From Aurantiacibacter xanthus (GTDB taxonomy: Bacteria > Pseudomonadota > Alphaproteobacteria > Sphingomonadales > Sphingomonadaceae), in contig NZ_QXFM01000073.1 in NCBI RefSeq assembly GCF_003584015.1, positions 1 to 64,000 on the forward strand: DNA of 64,000 nucleotides. Reading direction: 5' to 3'. Of the stretch, positions 15,274 to 23,282 are shown one piece after another. Position 1 is the first letter of the stretch. Each line of letters starts with the position of its first letter. A model generated the notes under the pieces. It was given only the letters and a program-made list of their open reading frames with translations, searched no databases and was not told the DNA's origin. The position numbers and the translations under genes are program-made.

Positions 15274-16836
15274 CTACGGCATCGCGCAGGAGAAGCTCGC
15301 GGCGACATTCGGGTCGCCCGTGCCGTCATACTTCGCCACCCACGGCCAGGCGCAGAGCGGGCGCTGCATCGGCTCGCGCGGCGGGGCCGGGGGCTGTCCG
15401 GGGAAGGTGGGCGCTACCGTCGGGCGGTTGGCGAGAATGCGGTTGGGGGCCTCGCCGCCATTGGCCCATGCGTCGATAATGCCGAGGGTGTCGATCTCGC
15501 TCGGGCCGGAACCGCCCGAGCAGTGGTCCATCCCCGGCGCCATGAATAGCCTGAGCTGGCTGTCGCGCTGGGCGGCGGGCAGACTGTTGAACAGGCCATA
15601 GTGGAAGGCCAGCGTGTTGGTCGCCGGGATCAGCCCGTCGGACCAGCCGTGCGAAAGCAGCAGCTTGCCGCCGCGCTGGAAGAAGGCGCCAAGGCCGTCG
15701 CTTGGCACGTTGAGAATGTCGTTGCCGTAGGCGTAGCCATCGCGTTCATAGGTGCGGTAGTCGGTTGATTTCCAATCCCAATCGGACTTTCCGCCATAGA
15801 CGAGATCGCGGAAGTAGCTCATCGCGACGGGGAAGGGCTCCTCGCCCATCACCAGCATCGCCATCTGCATTTCCGAGCCATAGGGCCAGCCGGGCAGCAG
15901 CAGGCTGCCGTCATTGGCGCGGGTGCCGCTGAACAGGTTGCTCACCGCGTGATACTGGCCCGTTGATAGACAGCCGCCCTCCTGCCCCGCGCGGCATTGC
16001 AGCTTCGCAAGGTCGGGCCGGCATTGCAGCGGCGAGGACACGATCCCGTCGGTCACGCCGTCGATCCCGTCGCAGGCGCGCAGCACTTCCGAGTGGACCA
16101 GCCCAAGCACATCGGGCGTAAGCTCCACGCCGAAGCGCACCGGCTGGAAGCCCTGCCACATGCTCTGCGTCATCAGATCGGTCATCGGGTTGGCCGGGGC
16201 CATGGCGCTGATCGCGTCGAAATCCTCGGGATAGCGGTAGGCCGCCATCAGCCCCTGCCGACCGCCGGTGGAGCACGAGTTCCAGTAGGACTTGCGCGGG
16301 GCGCTGCCATAGAGCGCGGCCACGATGCGCTTGGCCGCCTCGGTCGTGACGTGCACCGCGCGATAGCCGAAATCGACCAGCTTCTCCGGGTGGCCCACGG
16401 CCCAGCGTGCGTCCATCCCGCTGCCGACATGGCCGGTGTCGGTGGCGGCGGTGGCGTAGCCGCGGGCCAGCGCGCGGCCCATCTCGGCATAGGAGATCGA
16501 GCCCGCCCAGATGCCGTTGCCGATGCCGACATATTTGCCGTTCCAGCCCGACAGCGGCAGCCAGACCTCGCTCCTGATGTCCGAATCGCTGCTCGGCGTG
16601 AGCGTCATCTCCACCCGGCAGAAGGCGGGCACATCGGCAAAGGGGCTGGCGGCGACACCCGGCGGCGGGCCCATGCCGTTGGCGGGGGGAGTGAAGGCGC
16701 CCTTGGCCACCTCGGTCGCGGCGGTCACTTCGCCCGCGCCCAGATCGAGCCCGACAAGATCGCCGCAGGCCGCATGCGCAGGCGCGGCAAAGGCAAAGGT
16801 CGCGCTGGCAAGCGCCAGCATGGTCTTGGTGTGCAT
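15274..16836 (-). CDS. Tannase / feruloyl esterase family protein
   Basis: A 520-residue secreted esterase. The signal peptide (TMLALASATFAFAAPAHA) ends before Ala23-Cys24. The tannase/feruloyl esterase nucleophile elbow is C188-S189-T190-G191-G192 (NSCSTGGRQG), followed by the Asp region (SHGWSDGLIPATNT) and the His region (GMDHCSGGSG); the paired Cys beside Ser and His are the family disulfide. It likely hydrolyses phenolic esters such as ferulates or gallates outside the inner membrane, feeding the pathway. The ATG at 16836 was chosen for the signal peptide; a much longer frame upstream runs antisense to another gene. Divergent from the NmrA gene across palindrome site 4. Confidence 0.9.
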   Translation of the reverse strand: MHTKTMLALASATFAFAAPAHAACGDLVGLDLGAGEVTAATEVAKGAFTPPANGMGPPPGVAASPFADVPAFCRVEMTLTPSSDSDIRSEVWLPLSGWNGKYVGIGNGIWAGSISYAEMGRALARGYATAATDTGHVGSGMDARWAVGHPEKLVDFGYRAVHVTTEAAKRIVAALYGSAPRKSYWNSCSTGGRQGLMAAYRYPEDFDAISAMAPANPMTDLMTQSMWQGFQPVRFGVELTPDVLGLVHSEVLRACDGIDGVTDGIVSSPLQCRPDLAKLQCRAGQEGGCLSTGQYHAVSNLFSGTRANDGSLLLPGWPYGSEMQMAMLVMGEEPFPVAMSYFRDLVYGGKSDWDWKSTDYRTYERDGYAYGNDILNVPSDGLGAFFQRGGKLLLSHGWSDGLIPATNTLAFHYGLFNSLPAAQRDSQLRLFMAPGMDHCSGGSGPSEIDTLGIIDAWANGGEAPNRILANRPTVAPTFPGQPPAPPREPMQRPLCAWPWVAKYDGTGDPNVAASFSCAMP

Positions 16837-16952
16837 CGTCAATCCCTCCCGTTTTGACGACCAGACTAGCGCAAGCGCGCCGCCTGAAAAGTCGCCATTT
16901 GTATCAGCCGACGCGATTCCTTCGCGGGCGCGTTCTCCTGTTGAACCAACAC

Positions 16953-16964
16953 TAACATCCGTTA
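16953..16964. promoter_or_regulatory. Palindrome TAAC-ATCC-GTTA, candidate operator (site 4)
   Basis: Four-base arms TAAC/GTTA in the divergent gap between the tannase-like gene and the NmrA-like gene, 34 bp ahead of the latter. Matches sites 1-3 in arms and spacing. Confidence 0.58.
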
Positions 16965-16992
16965 TGATCGTGTCCAACAAAGGAGAGGACAA

Positions 16993-17901
16993 TTGGGCAA
17001 GATCATCGTCTCGGGCGCGTCGGGTGGGTTCGGCCATGCGGCGGCCAGCAAGCTTCTGGACATGGGCTGCGAGGTTATCGCGCTCACCCGCTCCCCCGAT
17101 AAAGTGGCCGACCTCGCCGAACGCGGCGCGGAAGTGCGCGCGGCCGATTTCGACGATCTCGAAGGCCTGACCAGGGCGATGGCGGGCGGCGAGAAGCTGT
17201 TGCTCATCTCCACCCTGCGCGTGGGCACGCGAGTCGAACAGCACCGCAACGCGGTGAAGGCGGCCAAGGCCAACGGGGTGAAGCACATTGTCTATACCTC
17301 GATCGTCGGCGGCGGGATCAAGGATCATCCCGGCGTCGAGCAGACCGACCACTACGATACCGAGCGGCTGATCGAAGAATCCGGCCTCGCCTACACCCAC
17401 CTGCGCAACAGCCTCTACGCCGATGCCGTGGCGACCGCGATGGCGATCCCGGCGCTGGCCTCGGGCCACAAGCCCGAGAACGGCGGCGACGGCAAGGTGG
17501 CGATGGTCGCGCGCGACGACTGCGTGAACGTGGCTGTGGGCGTGCTCACGCAGGATGGCCATGCGAACAAGGCCTATGACGTGACCGGCCCCGAAGCGAT
17601 GACGATCCATCAGGCGGTCGGCATGATTGCCGAGATGGCGGGCAAGCCCATCGTGGTCGAGGATGTCGATGACGAGGGCATGTACCGGTATTTCGACTCG
17701 CTCGGCGTGACGCGCAAGGCGTCCGACATCAAGCCGGATGGACCGATTCCGTGGGCGAGCGAGGGCATGGTGACCTTCGGCCAGTCGATCCGCGAGGGGT
17801 TTATGGATGTGGTGTCCGATGTGGTCGAGAAGGTCACGGGCAGGAAGCCGCAGAGCCTCAAGTCGGTGCTGGAGGCGAACAAGGGAAGCTGGCCGCAATG
17901 A
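16993..17901 (+). CDS. NmrA-like atypical SDR, NAD(P)-binding protein
   Basis: A 302-residue protein with the GxxGxxG dinucleotide motif near the N-terminus (VSGASGGFGHAAA), TRSPDKV after beta2, and the QTDHYDTERLIEESGLAYTHLRNSLY segment typical of quinone oxidoreductase 2 (QorB)/NmrA-like proteins. It may reduce quinones or sense NADP(H). The start is TTG at 16993 behind a strong AGGAGAGG. It overlaps the PQQ dehydrogenase start by 4 bp (ATGA), so a quinone-reducing role next to a quinoprotein is plausible but unproven. Confidence 0.85.
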   Translation: MGKIIVSGASGGFGHAAASKLLDMGCEVIALTRSPDKVADLAERGAEVRAADFDDLEGLTRAMAGGEKLLLISTLRVGTRVEQHRNAVKAAKANGVKHIVYTSIVGGGIKDHPGVEQTDHYDTERLIEESGLAYTHLRNSLYADAVATAMAIPALASGHKPENGGDGKVAMVARDDCVNVAVGVLTQDGHANKAYDVTGPEAMTIHQAVGMIAEMAGKPIVVEDVDDEGMYRYFDSLGVTRKASDIKPDGPIPWASEGMVTFGQSIREGFMDVVSDVVEKVTGRKPQSLKSVLEANKGSWPQ

Positions 17902-20249
17902 TCGGGCTGCTCAAGGCCCTAATCTCCCCTCCCGCTCGCGGGAGGGGCAGTGAGACTTGGCGAACCGCAGGTGAGCCTAGTCGCAGCGGGGTGGGCCTCG
18001 GACGGTTCATTCAGCGTCGCAAGCCCACCCCCAACCCCTCCCGCCAGCGGGAGGGGAGTTTTGTGGCGCTATTCGCCGCCGCCCTCGCGCTCGCCGCCTG
18101 TTCCGACAGCGCGCCTGAGGTCGACACCTCGGTCTACGGCGCGGGCGACAACTGGGACAACCCCGGCGGCGACTGGGCCTCAAGCCACTTCTCGCGCCTC
18201 GGCGACATTACCCCGCAAAACGTCGGCGAACTGGGCCTCGCGTGGGAATATGACCTCGGCACCAAGCGCGTGCAGGAATCGACCCCCGTGGTGATCGACG
18301 GGGTCATGTATGCCTCGGGCAACCTTGGCCGCGTCTATGCGCTCGATGCGGCCACCGGCGCGCAGAAGTGGACCTTCACCCCCGAGATGGACATGCAGAT
18401 CGCCCGCTCGGCCTGCTGCGACTGGGCCAACCGCGGGCTCGCCGTGGCCGATGGAAAGGTGATCACCGCCGCGCTCGACGGCAAGCTCTACGCGCTCGAC
18501 GCCGCAACCGGTGCCGTGGTCTGGAGCGCCGACACCTTCGTCGACAAGGATCGCGGCTACACCATCACCGGTGCGCCCGAAGTGGCGGGCGATCTGGTGG
18601 TGATCGGCAATGCCGGGGCCGAGTTCGACACGCGCGGCTATGTCACCGCCTACAGGATTTCCGATGGCTCCGAGGCATGGCGCTTCTGGACCATCCCGCA
18701 CGACCCCGCCGAAGGCCCGCAGGAAAGCCCCGAGCTGGAAGCCGCGCTGAAAACCTGGAGCAAGGACACCCGCTGGGACATCGGCGGCGGCGGCACCGCA
18801 TGGGATGCGATCACCTACGATCCCGAGTTCGATCAGGTCATCGTCGGCACTGGCAACGGCGGCCCCTATCCGCAGGCGATCCGCTCGCCGGGCGGGGGCG
18901 ACAACCTGTACCTGAATTCGCTCGTCGCCATCGACCGCAAGACCGGCGCGATGAAGTGGCACTTTCAGGAGACCCCGCAGGACAACTGGGATCTCACCGC
19001 CACCCAGCCGATGGTGCTGGCGCAGATGGAGGTGAACGGCGCGAGCCGTCCGGTGATCCTGCACACGCCCAAAAACGGCTTCTTCTTCGTGGTCGACCGC
19101 GAGAACGGCAAGCCGCTTGCCGCCAATGCCATCGTGCGCACCAACTGGGCCGACGGCTGGAACCTCGACACCGGCAAGCCCAATATGCGGATGGATCTGG
19201 CCGACTACACCGAGGGCCCGAAAGTGGTGTTTCCCGGCTCCCCGGGCGCGCGCAACTGGTATCCGGCGGCCTTCGATCCCACGCGGAACACCTATTTCGC
19301 CCACGTGCTTGATATGGGCAACCTGATGTTCCTCACCGGTGATCCGGCTGCTGTGAAGCACGAGAAGAAGTTCATGAACGCCGATGCGGCGATCATCTTC
19401 ACCCCCGATCTCGAAGCTGCCGCGCCCACGCTGCCTGCCCCGATCCGGGAGCAGGTGGAGGCGAGCGAGGCATGGCAATGGGTGAAGGACGAGCCCTTTT
19501 CCAGCGAGCTGCGCGCGATGGACCCGCTCACCGGCAAGACCAAGTGGGCGGTGCCGAGCGCGGGCTGGCAGGACCGGCAGGGCGTGCTCGCCACGGCCAG
19601 CGGTCTGGTGTTCCACGGCAGCGTCACCGGCAAGCTGACCGCGCGCGACAGCGAGACGGGCAAGGAACTGTGGAGCGTCGACACCGGCTCCTCGATCATG
19701 GCCGCGCCAATGACCTACCGGGTGAACGGCGTGCAATATGTCGCGGTGCAGACCGGCTGGGGCGGCGGCGGCTGGGGCTTTATGCCCGGCTATGCCGCGG
19801 CCTACCGCAAGGGCAATGCCAACCGTCTGCTGGTCTACAAAGTCGGCGGCGGGCCGACCCCGCAACCGGCGGATCTGCCGCCGCTCGAACCCGCACCCGA
19901 ACCGCCCGCGCAGTATCCAGATGCCACGCCCGAGATGATCGCCATGGGCAATGCGCTGTTCACCGCCAACTGCGCGATGTGCCACTCGAACCAGCCGCGC
20001 GCGCCTCTGCCCGACCTGCGGCGGATCGCGCCCAATGTGCATGCCGGGTTCGAGCAGGTGGTGCTGGGCGGGCTGTTCAAGATGAACGGCATGCCCTCGT
20101 TTGCCGACCGGCTCGACGCTTCCCAGGTGAAGGCCATCCACGCCTGGCTTATCGATACCCAAGGCAAGCTGCGCGCGCGCGAGCTGCAATTGCAGGCTGA
20201 GGGCAAACCGCTCGACAGCCGCTCGCTGACCATTCTTTCCAGTTACTGA
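17898..20249 (+). CDS. PQQ-dependent quinohaemoprotein alcohol dehydrogenase, predicted lipoprotein, signal peptide interrupted by an in-frame repeat
   Basis: A 783-residue protein: a PQQ beta-propeller with the vicinal disulfide C173-C174 (SACCDWANRG), repeated W-type motifs (ALDAATGAQKWTF; AIDRKTGAMKWHF), the DNWDLTATQP catalytic-Asp region, and a C-terminal cytochrome c with C692-A-M-C-H696. It oxidises alcohols in the periplasm and passes electrons to a cytochrome. ATG 17898 overlaps the upstream stop (ATGA). Codons 1-7 plus codons 58-68 would read MIGLLKA-LFAAALALAAC, a perfect lipoprotein signal, but 50 codons derived from a family A repeat lie between. A restart at GTG 18063, with a repeat-derived GGGAGGGGAG ribosome site, is an alternative but lacks a charged N-region. 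Followed after 10 bp by an aldehyde dehydrogenase that could use its product. Confidence 0.92.
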   Translation: MIGLLKALISPPARGRGSETWRTAGEPSRSGVGLGRFIQRRKPTPNPSRQREGSFVALFAAALALAACSDSAPEVDTSVYGAGDNWDNPGGDWASSHFSRLGDITPQNVGELGLAWEYDLGTKRVQESTPVVIDGVMYASGNLGRVYALDAATGAQKWTFTPEMDMQIARSACCDWANRGLAVADGKVITAALDGKLYALDAATGAVVWSADTFVDKDRGYTITGAPEVAGDLVVIGNAGAEFDTRGYVTAYRISDGSEAWRFWTIPHDPAEGPQESPELEAALKTWSKDTRWDIGGGGTAWDAITYDPEFDQVIVGTGNGGPYPQAIRSPGGGDNLYLNSLVAIDRKTGAMKWHFQETPQDNWDLTATQPMVLAQMEVNGASRPVILHTPKNGFFFVVDRENGKPLAANAIVRTNWADGWNLDTGKPNMRMDLADYTEGPKVVFPGSPGARNWYPAAFDPTRNTYFAHVLDMGNLMFLTGDPAAVKHEKKFMNADAAIIFTPDLEAAAPTLPAPIREQVEASEAWQWVKDEPFSSELRAMDPLTGKTKWAVPSAGWQDRQGVLATASGLVFHGSVTGKLTARDSETGKELWSVDTGSSIMAAPMTYRVNGVQYVAVQTGWGGGGWGFMPGYAAAYRKGNANRLLVYKVGGGPTPQPADLPPLEPAPEPPAQYPDATPEMIAMGNALFTANCAMCHSNQPRAPLPDLRRIAPNVHAGFEQVVLGGLFKMNGMPSFADRLDASQVKAIHAWLIDTQGKLRARELQLQAEGKPLDSRSLTILSSY
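17922..18068. repeat. Family A repeat, copy 3, inserted in frame in a coding region
   Basis: CCCCTCCCG CTCG CGGGAGGGG near 17926-17948 and CCCTCCCG CCAG CGGGAGGG near 18037-18056 mark a family A element. The triplet CTA occurs at 17919-17921 and again at 18069-18071, exactly 150 bp apart, so the gain is 50 codons with no stop and no frame change. The bounds are approximate. Confidence 0.8.
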
Positions 20250-20259
20250 GGAGACTTTC

Positions 20260-21726
20260 ATGACCCCCGCAGGCGTAACCATCCAACATCCCGATAAGCT
20301 GTTCATCGGCGGCGCATGGGTCGCTGCGACCAGCGGCGCCGAGATCGAACTGATCAACCCGTTCAGCGAAGAGGTCGTGGGCCGCGTCGCCCATGCCAGC
20401 AACGCCGATATGGACAAGGCGGTCGATGCCGCCCGCGAGGCCTTCGACCACGGCCCCTGGCCGCGCCTCTCGCCCAAGGAACGCATGGCCAAGCTGATGC
20501 AGTTCTGCGACGAGCTGGAAAAGCGCGTGCCCGAACTCGCCACGGCCTGGACCGCGCAGATCGGCGGCCTCGCCACGGCGGCAGGCCCGATGCACGGCGG
20601 CGCTGTCGCTGGCCTGCGCGGGATTGCGGCGCTGGGCGAGAGCTTCGAATGGACCAGCCAGCGCAAGGGCCAGCTGGTCGATACCGTGGTCATGGCGCGC
20701 GAGCCGGTCGGCGTGGTCGCCGCCATTGCGCCGTGGAACGGGCCGTTTGCGATCATGGCCAACAAGGTGTTCTACGCGCTGATCGCGGGCTGCACCGTGA
20801 TCATGAAGCCATCGCCCGAAACCCCGCTCGAAGCCTATATCATCGCCGAATGCGCCGAGGCCTGCGGCATGCCGGCCGGCACCGTGAACCTCGTGCCGTC
20901 CGACCGCGAGGCGGCCGATCACCTGATCCACTCGACCAAGCTCGACAAGATCACCTTCACCGGCTCCTCGGCGGCGGGCAAGCACATCGCCAGCGTGGCG
21001 GGTGGCAACATGACCCGCGCCACCTTCGAACTGGGCGGCAAGTCGGCGGCGATCATTCGCGACGACTTCCCCACCGAAGCGGTCGCGCAGATCCTCGGCA
21101 ACACCATAACCGTGATGAGCGGGCAGGTCTGCGCGATGCTTTCGCGCGCCATCGTCCCCAAGGCGCGGCACGACGAGCTGGCCGAGGCGATTGCGGGCGT
21201 GATGAAAGGCGTGAAAATCGGCGATCCGAACGATCCCGAAACCCAGCTTGGCCCTGTGGCGATGAAGCGCCAGCTCGATCGGATCGAGATGTATATCGAG
21301 GAAGGCAGGAAGACCGCCGACCTCGTGACCGGCGGCAACCGCCCCTCGCACATGAACAAGGGCTATTTCATCGAGCCGACGCTGTTCGCCAATGTCGATA
21401 ATTCCTCGCGCATCGCGCAGGAGGAGATCTTCGGCCCCGTGCTGTGCCTGATCCCGGCGGAGGACGAGGAGGACATGATCCGCATCGCCAACGACAGCGA
21501 ATATGGCCTCAACGGCTCGGTCTTCACCAACGACGCGCAGGCCGCCTACGACATTGCGCGGCAGGTCCGCACCGGGGTGGTGGGCCAGAACGGCATGCGG
21601 ATGGAGTGGACCGCGCCGTTCGGCGGGTTCAAGTCCTCGGGCATTGGCCGCGAGGGCGGGGAAGAGGGCCTGTGGGGCTACCTCGAAACCAAGACCATCC
21701 TCACCGACGCCAGCGTAACGGTGTGA
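20260..21726 (+). CDS. Aldehyde dehydrogenase (ALDH superfamily), 1
   Basis: A 488-residue NAD(P)-dependent aldehyde dehydrogenase with IAPWN (Asn160), KPSPETP, FTGSSAAGK, catalytic Glu257 (FELGGKS) and catalytic Cys291 (GQVCAML), and EEIFGPVL. It oxidises aldehydes to acids in the cytoplasm. It lies 10 bp after the PQQ dehydrogenase and is likely cotranscribed with it, so it probably continues oxidation of an alcohol-derived aldehyde, with the caveat that the PQQ enzyme is periplasmic. The ATG follows GAGGAGAC. Confidence 0.93.
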   Translation: MTPAGVTIQHPDKLFIGGAWVAATSGAEIELINPFSEEVVGRVAHASNADMDKAVDAAREAFDHGPWPRLSPKERMAKLMQFCDELEKRVPELATAWTAQIGGLATAAGPMHGGAVAGLRGIAALGESFEWTSQRKGQLVDTVVMAREPVGVVAAIAPWNGPFAIMANKVFYALIAGCTVIMKPSPETPLEAYIIAECAEACGMPAGTVNLVPSDREAADHLIHSTKLDKITFTGSSAAGKHIASVAGGNMTRATFELGGKSAAIIRDDFPTEAVAQILGNTITVMSGQVCAMLSRAIVPKARHDELAEAIAGVMKGVKIGDPNDPETQLGPVAMKRQLDRIEMYIEEGRKTADLVTGGNRPSHMNKGYFIEPTLFANVDNSSRIAQEEIFGPVLCLIPAEDEEDMIRIANDSEYGLNGSVFTNDAQAAYDIARQVRTGVVGQNGMRMEWTAPFGGFKSSGIGREGGEEGLWGYLETKTILTDASVTV

Positions 21727-21736
21727 TCCCCCAAAA

Positions 21737-21816
21737 GCCCTTCCCCTCGGGGAAGGGTCGGGATGGGGGATCGGGCGTCAAACCCGCACCCCCGGCCCCT
21801 CCCCAAGGGGAGGGGC
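21737..21816. repeat. Family A repeat, copy 4
   Basis: CCCTTCCCC TC GGGGAAGGG (about 21738-21757) and CCCCTCCCC AA GGGGAGGGG (about 21797-21816), starting about 10 bp after the aldehyde dehydrogenase stop. With the hairpin at 21838 it fills most of the 308-bp gap before infA. Confidence 0.8.
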
Positions 21817-21837
21817 GTTGGACGGAATAATATTATT

Positions 21838-21871
21838 TCAAGCGCTCGCATTGTAAAATGCGGGCGCTTGA
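21838..21871. terminator. 15-bp stem-loop with GTAA loop upstream of infA
   Basis: TCAAGCGCTCGCATT pairs with AATGCGGGCGCTTGA (one T-G wobble) around a GTAA tetraloop. The flanks are AT-rich (AATAATATTATT before, TCTATATAGG after). It may end the aldehyde dehydrogenase transcript or lie in the infA leader; there is no clean T-run on either side. The rest of the gap to infA (21872-22034) shows nothing clear. Confidence 0.55.
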
Positions 21872-22034
21872 TCTATATAGGCCTCGTTCAAACGTCGCCT
21901 GTCTTTCATCGGGTGGCCGGAAATGGCTTGCGAACCTTTATCGCGCCATCATTTCCATTTTGCACATCACCGCCTGTTTTTTGCGTCATAGTGGCGTGCG
22001 GCAGGCCCATATTTTATCGAAAGCGAGGCTCGAT

Positions 22035-22301
22035 TTGGCGAAGGAAGAACTGCTCACCTTTGAAGGGGAAATCGAAGAGGTTTTGCCCGACGGTAGGTTC
22101 CGTGTTCTCCTCGACAACGATCATCGCCTCATCGCTTACACTGCAGGCAAGATGCGCCGTTACCGTATCCGTACGGTGGCAGGGGACCGGGTTCACGTCG
22201 AAATGACGCCCTATGACCTCTCCAAGGGTCGCATCACCTTCCGCGAACGCACGCCGGGGCAAGGCCCGGGCGGACCGCGCGGCAGGCAGTTCCGCAGGTA
22301 G
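22035..22301 (+). CDS. infA: Translation initiation factor IF-1
   Basis: An 88-residue S1/OB-fold protein: (L/M)[29 protein letters not shown], then [39 protein letters not shown], which is clearly IF-1. IF-1 binds the ribosomal A site and helps IF-2 and IF-3. The start is TTG at 22035 because MAKEE is the family opening and upstream in-frame residues do not belong to IF-1. A C-terminal extension of about 15 residues ([16 protein letters not shown]) is not present in most IF-1 proteins, so this may be a second, divergent copy; the rest of the genome would decide. Confidence 0.93.
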   Translation: MAKEELLTFEGEIEEVLPDGRFRVLLDNDHRLIAYTAGKMRRYRIRTVAGDRVHVEMTPYDLSKGRITFRERTPGQGPGGPRGRQFRR

Positions 22302-22310
22302 GCGGCAATC

Positions 22311-22338
22311 GGGCAGGCGCCATGGTGGCGCCGCCCGC
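22311..22338. other. Hairpin after infA
   Basis: CGGGC-A-GGCGCC and GGCGCC-GCCCG pair around ATGGT with one bulged A. No T-run follows, so it could be a stability hairpin, or a leader structure ahead of the small reading frame at 22351. Confidence 0.5.
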
Positions 22339-22350
22339 ACAAGGATTTTA

Positions 22351-22497
22351 ATGCATATTACGAATACCCGCGTGGCCCCTTGGTCGCGCTTTGATTTCCT
22401 GCCTGCCGATCTGTCGCAGGCCGTTATTCCCTTCACCCGCTCCGCCCAGCTGACTTCGCGCGAACTGCGCCGACTGGTGGCGGAGATGATCGACTAG
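22351..22497 (+). CDS. Possible 48-residue small protein
   Basis: ATG 22351 follows AAGG by 6-7 bp and opens a 48-residue frame beginning MHITNTRVAPWSRFDFLP and ending RELRRLVAEMID. It has no recognised domain, no membrane segment and no signal peptide; the C-terminal half may form an amphipathic helix. It lies 49 bp after infA behind a hairpin, and is followed by a stem-loop at 22512. Translation is plausible but not shown. Confidence 0.42.
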   Translation: MHITNTRVAPWSRFDFLPADLSQAVIPFTRSAQLTSRELRRLVAEMID

Positions 22498-22511
22498 GCG
22501 GATTTCCACGA

Positions 22512-22537
22512 GCAGTCGAAAGAGACCTTTCGGCTGC
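22512..22537. terminator. Stem-loop, possible terminator of the infA region
   Basis: GCAGTCGAAAG pairs with CTTTCGGCTGC (one wobble) around AGAC, 14 bp after the small reading frame. No T-run follows. A small CCGCTCA-GGC-TGAGCGG palindrome at 22564-22580, a remnant of repeat family B, lies just beyond. Confidence 0.5.
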
Positions 22538-22623
22538 CGCCTCCCTTACAAACAGCCCCAAGTCCGCTCAGGCTGAGCGGAGGGGGCGAAGGGCGACGAT
22601 GTCGCCGCTCATCACCTCACGCG

Positions 22624-23178
22624 TCAGTCGGCAATCCGCTGCGAGTTGGGATCGATCTTTGCGTCGTTGCGGGTCATCGGATCCCAGTGCTCGGCGATCT
22701 TGCCATCCTCGATGCGGAACATGTCGAACCATGTCGTGTAATAGGTCTGCCCCTCGGCATCGACTTCGCTGCGCACGAACGAGGTGATGACATAGTCACC
22801 CTCGGCCACGAGGTTGATCAGCGGCAGCTCGATACGGTCTTCGAGTGGGCGCTCGGGCCGGGTTGCACGCACATAGTCCATGATCCCCGCCAGCCCCTGC
22901 GCGGCATTGGGGTTGTGCTGGATATAGTCCTCGCGGATGAACTCGCCCGCGCGGCCCGCATAGCCGCCTTGCAGCACGATCCGGTACATGTCGTAAACCA
23001 GCCGCTTGTTCGCTGCCAGCCGCGGATCGTCGCTGGCGAGCAGCTTTGCGTGGTCTTCGGCGACGGCCGGAACGATGGTGGTCACAGAGGTCTCCGCTTG
23101 TTCGGTGGGCTCTTGCGCATGGGCCGTGGCACTGACAGCCACCAGCGCGGCGGTGCTGGCGATAAGCACGTTTCGCAT
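22624..23178 (-). CDS. Exported SnoaL-like protein
   Basis: A 184-residue protein with a signal peptide (NVLIASTAALVAVSATAHAQ) and a SnoaL domain (about residues 55-175: NKRLVYDMYRIVLQGGYAGRAGEFIREDYIQHNP... MFRIEDGKIAEHWD). The ending is almost the same as in the cytoplasmic SnoaL protein at 4460-4849, so the two look like differently located relatives. A periplasmic place suggests action on substrate entering through the divergent TonB receptor (105 bp away). ATG 23178 follows GGGAGAGAATA. Confidence 0.85.
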   Translation of the reverse strand: MRNVLIASTAALVAVSATAHAQEPTEQAETSVTTIVPAVAEDHAKLLASDDPRLAANKRLVYDMYRIVLQGGYAGRAGEFIREDYIQHNPNAAQGLAGIMDYVRATRPERPLEDRIELPLINLVAEGDYVITSFVRSEVDAEGQTYYTTWFDMFRIEDGKIAEHWDPMTRNDAKIDPNSQRIAD

Positions 23179-23282
23179 TATTCTCTCCCTTGCCCGCTAT
23201 CCTGCCATTGACGGGGTGACGCGGCAAGTCCGAGAGGCTAAGGGGCGTTTCGGACAAAATCAATCTGACGAGTTTCTGCCCC

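Noticed and set aside
15274-17898. 874-codon minus frame as one large protein
   Set aside because: The tannase-like protein begins with a signal peptide at 16836; the upstream part is antisense to the NmrA-like gene and holds no domain.
18180-20765. Very long minus-strand open frame (861 codons) across the PQQ dehydrogenase
   Set aside because: It is antisense to a gene with clear domains; in this GC-rich DNA antisense frames stay open by chance. Similar shadows at 46186-48783, 12699-14282, 33553-34890 and 55569-57173 were also dropped.
21858-22034. N-terminal extension of IF-1 (59 extra residues in frame)
   Set aside because: IF-1 proteins begin at MAKEE; the upstream part spans a long stem-loop and has no IF-1 similarity, so it is leader sequence.
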